From CAZOHN01 sp964579325 (GTDB taxonomy: Bacteria; Pseudomonadota; Alphaproteobacteria; Rhodobacterales; Rhodobacteraceae), in the NCBI GenBank assembly GCA_964579325.1, contig CAZOHN010000053.1:1-17995 (forward strand): DNA of 17,995 nt, read 5' to 3'. Below the pieces are notes generated by a model. The model searched no databases, was not told where the DNA came from, and saw only the letters and a program-made list of their open reading frames with translations. Both the position numbers and the translations under genes were made by a program. Shown one piece after another: positions 16,264-17,995 of this stretch (its first letter is position 1; each line of letters opens with the position of its first letter).

Positions 16264-16293
16264 TTCCGGTCGCGCGCCGTGTGGTGACCGGAA
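16264..16293 (-). promoter_or_regulatory. Inverted repeat upstream of the RTX beta-helix gene
   Basis: TTCCGGTC (16264-16271) and GACCGGAA (16286-16293) form a perfect 8-bp inverted repeat with a 14-bp spacer, 23-52 bp upstream of the minus-strand start codon and just ahead of its ribosome site. It could be an operator, or an mRNA hairpin in the leader. No similar repeat was seen upstream of the paralogue at 2680. Confidence 0.4.
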
Positions 16294-16701
16294 TTGCCTG
16301 GGGGCTGCGGAGCTAATCCGGAGTTAAATCGCGAATTCGATCTCAATTTCCATTAATGCGCCTTCATGTCTTAAACTGAAGCGTGTCGGATTGTTCATCA
16401 CTTGGAAAAATCGTTTTTTCTCATGGCTTTGCTTTGCAGCTTCCGGCAAAAACCCGGATACTCGGAATTATGTCCGATTCCCGACCGATGCGGCGATTTC
16501 AGGGAATGGGTGCGGTATCTTAATGTCTTGTCATAGGGAATTTATTGTATCTTCCATGAGAAATATCCGATGAGTTTCCTGCAAATGCCGCACTGCATGG
16601 GCAAATCGTCGTCCAGGCCCCATCCGGGCCCATCCGGGCCGTGGCCAGAGCTCTCGCCAGACCCGTTGCCGGGGCCGGGCTTCTCGGCTAGGCAGTCTGC
16701 C
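16294..16701. promoter_or_regulatory. AT-rich divergent intergenic region
   Basis: About 400 bases separate the divergent RTX beta-helix gene and pssD. Positions 16315-16570 are clearly more AT-rich than the rest of the window, with stretches such as GGAAAAATCGTTTTTTC near 16405 and GGGAATTTATTGTATC near 16540, while 16600-16700 is GC-rich. This is where promoters for both directions should lie, but no convincing -35/-10 pair could be assigned. No gene is supported here, apart from a possible N-terminal extension of pssD back to ATG 16570. Confidence 0.5.
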
Positions 16702-17175
16702 ATGCCCGCCGCTCCCCCCTCTGCCTCTCCCCGACGCGTCCTCGCCGTGGCCTCGGCGGGCGGGCACTGGCAGCAGCTCATGGCGCTGCGCCCGGCCTAT
16801 GCGCACCAACAGGTCACCTTCCTCACCACGCTGCCCGGCCTGCCCGAGCAGTACGGGGCGGCGCCGGCCCGTATCGTGCCCGACTGCAACCGTGACGAGC
16901 CGGTCAAGGCGTTGCGGAGCCTCGTCGCGATCCTCGTCCAGGTTCTCCGGGTCCGCCCGCATGTGGTGATCACCACGGGCGCACTGCCCGGCGTGATCGC
17001 GCTCGCGCTCGGCCGGCTCACGGGCGCACGCTGCGTCTGGGTCGACAGCGTGGCCAATGCCGAGGAGTTCTCGGCCTCGGGCCGCCTCGCCCGCCGCGTC
17101 GCGCACCTGCGGCTCTCGCAGTGGCAGGGGGTGGCCGAGGCCGAGGGCGCCGACTATGCCGGGGCGCTGCTGTGA
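16702..17175 (+). CDS. pssD: PssD/Alg14-like subunit of a two-component glycosyltransferase
   Basis: Predicted membrane-associated partner that recruits the catalytic subunit (PssE/Alg13 type) to the inner membrane for an early glycosyl transfer, glucuronosyl in rhizobial exopolysaccharide synthesis. From ATG 16702 it has 157 aa, the usual family length. The segment RVLAVASAGGHWQQL with GGHW at 20-23 is the Alg14 signature, followed by VVITTGALPGVIALALGRLTGARCVWVDS, the hydrophobic nucleotide-binding half. An in-frame ATG at 16570 would add 44 Pro/Ser-rich residues not expected in the family. The stop overlaps pssE by four bases (GTGA), indicating translational coupling. The symbol follows the rhizobial naming; the sugar transferred here is not known. 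Confidence 0.85.
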   Translation: MPAAPPSASPRRVLAVASAGGHWQQLMALRPAYAHQQVTFLTTLPGLPEQYGAAPARIVPDCNRDEPVKALRSLVAILVQVLRVRPHVVITTGALPGVIALALGRLTGARCVWVDSVANAEEFSASGRLARRVAHLRLSQWQGVAEAEGADYAGALL

Positions 17176-17648
17176 TCTTCGTCACCACCGGCACCCAGCT
17201 TCCCTTTCCCCGCCTGATCGCGGCGATGGATGCGCTGGCGCCCGGCCTGGGTGAGGAGGTCGTGGCCCAGGTCGGTCCTGACACCGCGCCGCGGCCGAAC
17301 CTCGATCTCCGCGCCACCCTCGCCCCGGCCGAGTTCGCCGCGCTCTTCAACCGCGCGCGTGTCATCGTCGCCCATGCCGGGATCGGCACGATCCTGACCG
17401 CCAAGGAGATGCGCAAGCCGCTCGTGCTGCTGCCCCGCCGCCATGCGCTCGGCGAGCACCGCAACGACCACCAGCTCGCCACCGCCCGGCAGGTGGCCGC
17501 GCTGCCGGGCGTCCACATCGCCTGGGAGGCCGAGGACATTGCCCCGCTTCTCGCCCGCTCCGACCTCGCGCCGGCCACGCCCGATCCGGGCCCGACCGCG
17601 GGGGCGCTGATCGCGCGGCTGAGGGATTTCGTGGATGGCCGCGGCTGA
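17172..17648 (+). CDS. pssE: PssE/Alg13-like catalytic subunit of a two-component glycosyltransferase
   Basis: Predicted GT28-type C-terminal domain that binds the nucleotide sugar and works with PssD. It is 158 aa from GTG 17172, overlapping the pssD stop by four bases. The N-terminus IFVTTGTQLPFPRLI and the motif HAGIGT (68-73) followed by KPLVLLPRRHALGEHRNDHQ are characteristic of the Alg13/PssE family, and the length is as expected. The split of one glycosyltransferase into two coupled genes is normal in alphaproteobacterial exopolysaccharide clusters. It is followed after 66 bp by galE on the same strand. Confidence 0.9.
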   Translation: MIFVTTGTQLPFPRLIAAMDALAPGLGEEVVAQVGPDTAPRPNLDLRATLAPAEFAALFNRARVIVAHAGIGTILTAKEMRKPLVLLPRRHALGEHRNDHQLATARQVAALPGVHIAWEAEDIAPLLARSDLAPATPDPGPTAGALIARLRDFVDGRG

Positions 17649-17714
17649 GCCCCGTTGAGCCGGACCCCTCCGGCCGCTAGAGGAAGTCCCGTCGGGTACG
17701 AGGGAGAGACCACC

Positions 17715-17995
17715 ATGGCCGGATGCGTCCTGCTGACCGGGGGGGCCGGCTACATCGGCTCGCATACCTATGTCGCGCTCTGCCAGGCGGGATACGCGCC
17801 CGTCATCCTCGACAGCTTCGCCAATGCCCGCGACGACGTTCCCGCCCGGCTGGAGCTCGTCACCGGGGCGCCGGTCACGGTGTACCGGGGCGACGTGCGC
17901 GACCGGGCGTTGCTGGCCCGGGTGTTCGCCGAGCAGCCCATCGGAGCGGTGATCCACTTCGCCGGGAAGAAGGCGGTGGGGGAATCGGTCGAGAA
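17715..17995 (+). CDS. galE: UDP-glucose 4-epimerase, N-terminal part (runs off window)
   Basis: Predicted cytoplasmic NAD-dependent enzyme that interconverts UDP-glucose and UDP-galactose, supplying sugar nucleotide for the polysaccharide made by this cluster. The first 93 residues are visible: the Rossmann motif TGGAGYIGSH begins at residue 8, then VILDSFANAR, the GDVRD acidic loop and VIHFAGKKAVGESVE, all standard for GalE. ATG 17715 is preceded by AGGGAG (17701-17706), eight bases upstream. The catalytic YxxxK lies beyond the window edge. A different UDP-sugar epimerase of the same family cannot be excluded from this fragment. Confidence 0.9.
   Translation, partial: MAGCVLLTGGAGYIGSHTYVALCQAGYAPVILDSFANARDDVPARLELVTGAPVTVYRGDVRDRALLARVFAEQPIGAVIHFAGKKAVGESVE

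Noticed and set aside
13488..16316. A 942-codon open frame on the plus strand opposite the RTX gene
   Set aside because: It has antisense composition, overlaps the end of the acyltransferase gene and the terminator, and shows no motifs. The minus-strand RTX and beta-helix repeats are unambiguous.

Overview
The window is high-GC DNA with Rhodobacterales-type (Alphaproteobacteria) gene content. This assignment is inferred from protein families and base composition, because no rRNA or other taxonomic marker is present. The left edge carries two copies of a 55-bp repeat, each holding a perfect 24-bp palindrome that resembles a ParB binding site, followed by a parB-type gene. This suggests a plasmid or chromid rather than a main chromosome, and I infer something like the polysaccharide-rich 'biofilm' plasmids of roseobacters. 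No replication gene is visible, so replicon type is open.

Layout: (1) 1-1418, parS-like repeats and parB. (2) 1507-2397, a family 2 glycosyltransferase. (3) 2680-5335, a large secreted-type right-handed beta-helix protein, interrupted by a 100-N assembly gap inside a low-complexity 'AETA' tandem repeat and closed by a strong terminator. (4) 5650-10740, a tight three-gene unit: an 86-aa protein that looks like the gene-transfer-agent head-spike base family (RCAP_Rcc01079 type), a 1355-aa fibre-like protein carrying a helical domain and an SGNH-type esterase domain, and a 253-aa predicted beta-sandwich protein. (5) 10961-13552, one polypeptide joining an adenylation domain, a carrier domain and an acyltransferase-3 membrane domain. 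(6) 13593-16241 on the minus strand, a paralogue of the beta-helix protein with nine RTX repeats. (7) 16702-17995, pssD, pssE and the start of galE, all exopolysaccharide synthesis genes.

Taken together, the window reads as a polysaccharide island on a partitioned replicon. It has sugar-nucleotide supply (GalE), glycosyl transfer (GT2, PssD/PssE), possible acyl or aminoacyl decoration (the A-carrier-AT3 fusion), secreted beta-helix proteins that may bind, cleave or epimerise the polymer, and a spike-like module whose esterase domain could remove such decorations. The links between these activities are inference. The most unusual parts are the spike-base/fibre/esterase unit beside polysaccharide genes, the one-chain Dlt-like decoration enzyme, and the beta-helix paralogue pair with different C-termini.

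No tRNA, rRNA, CRISPR array or insertion sequence was seen.
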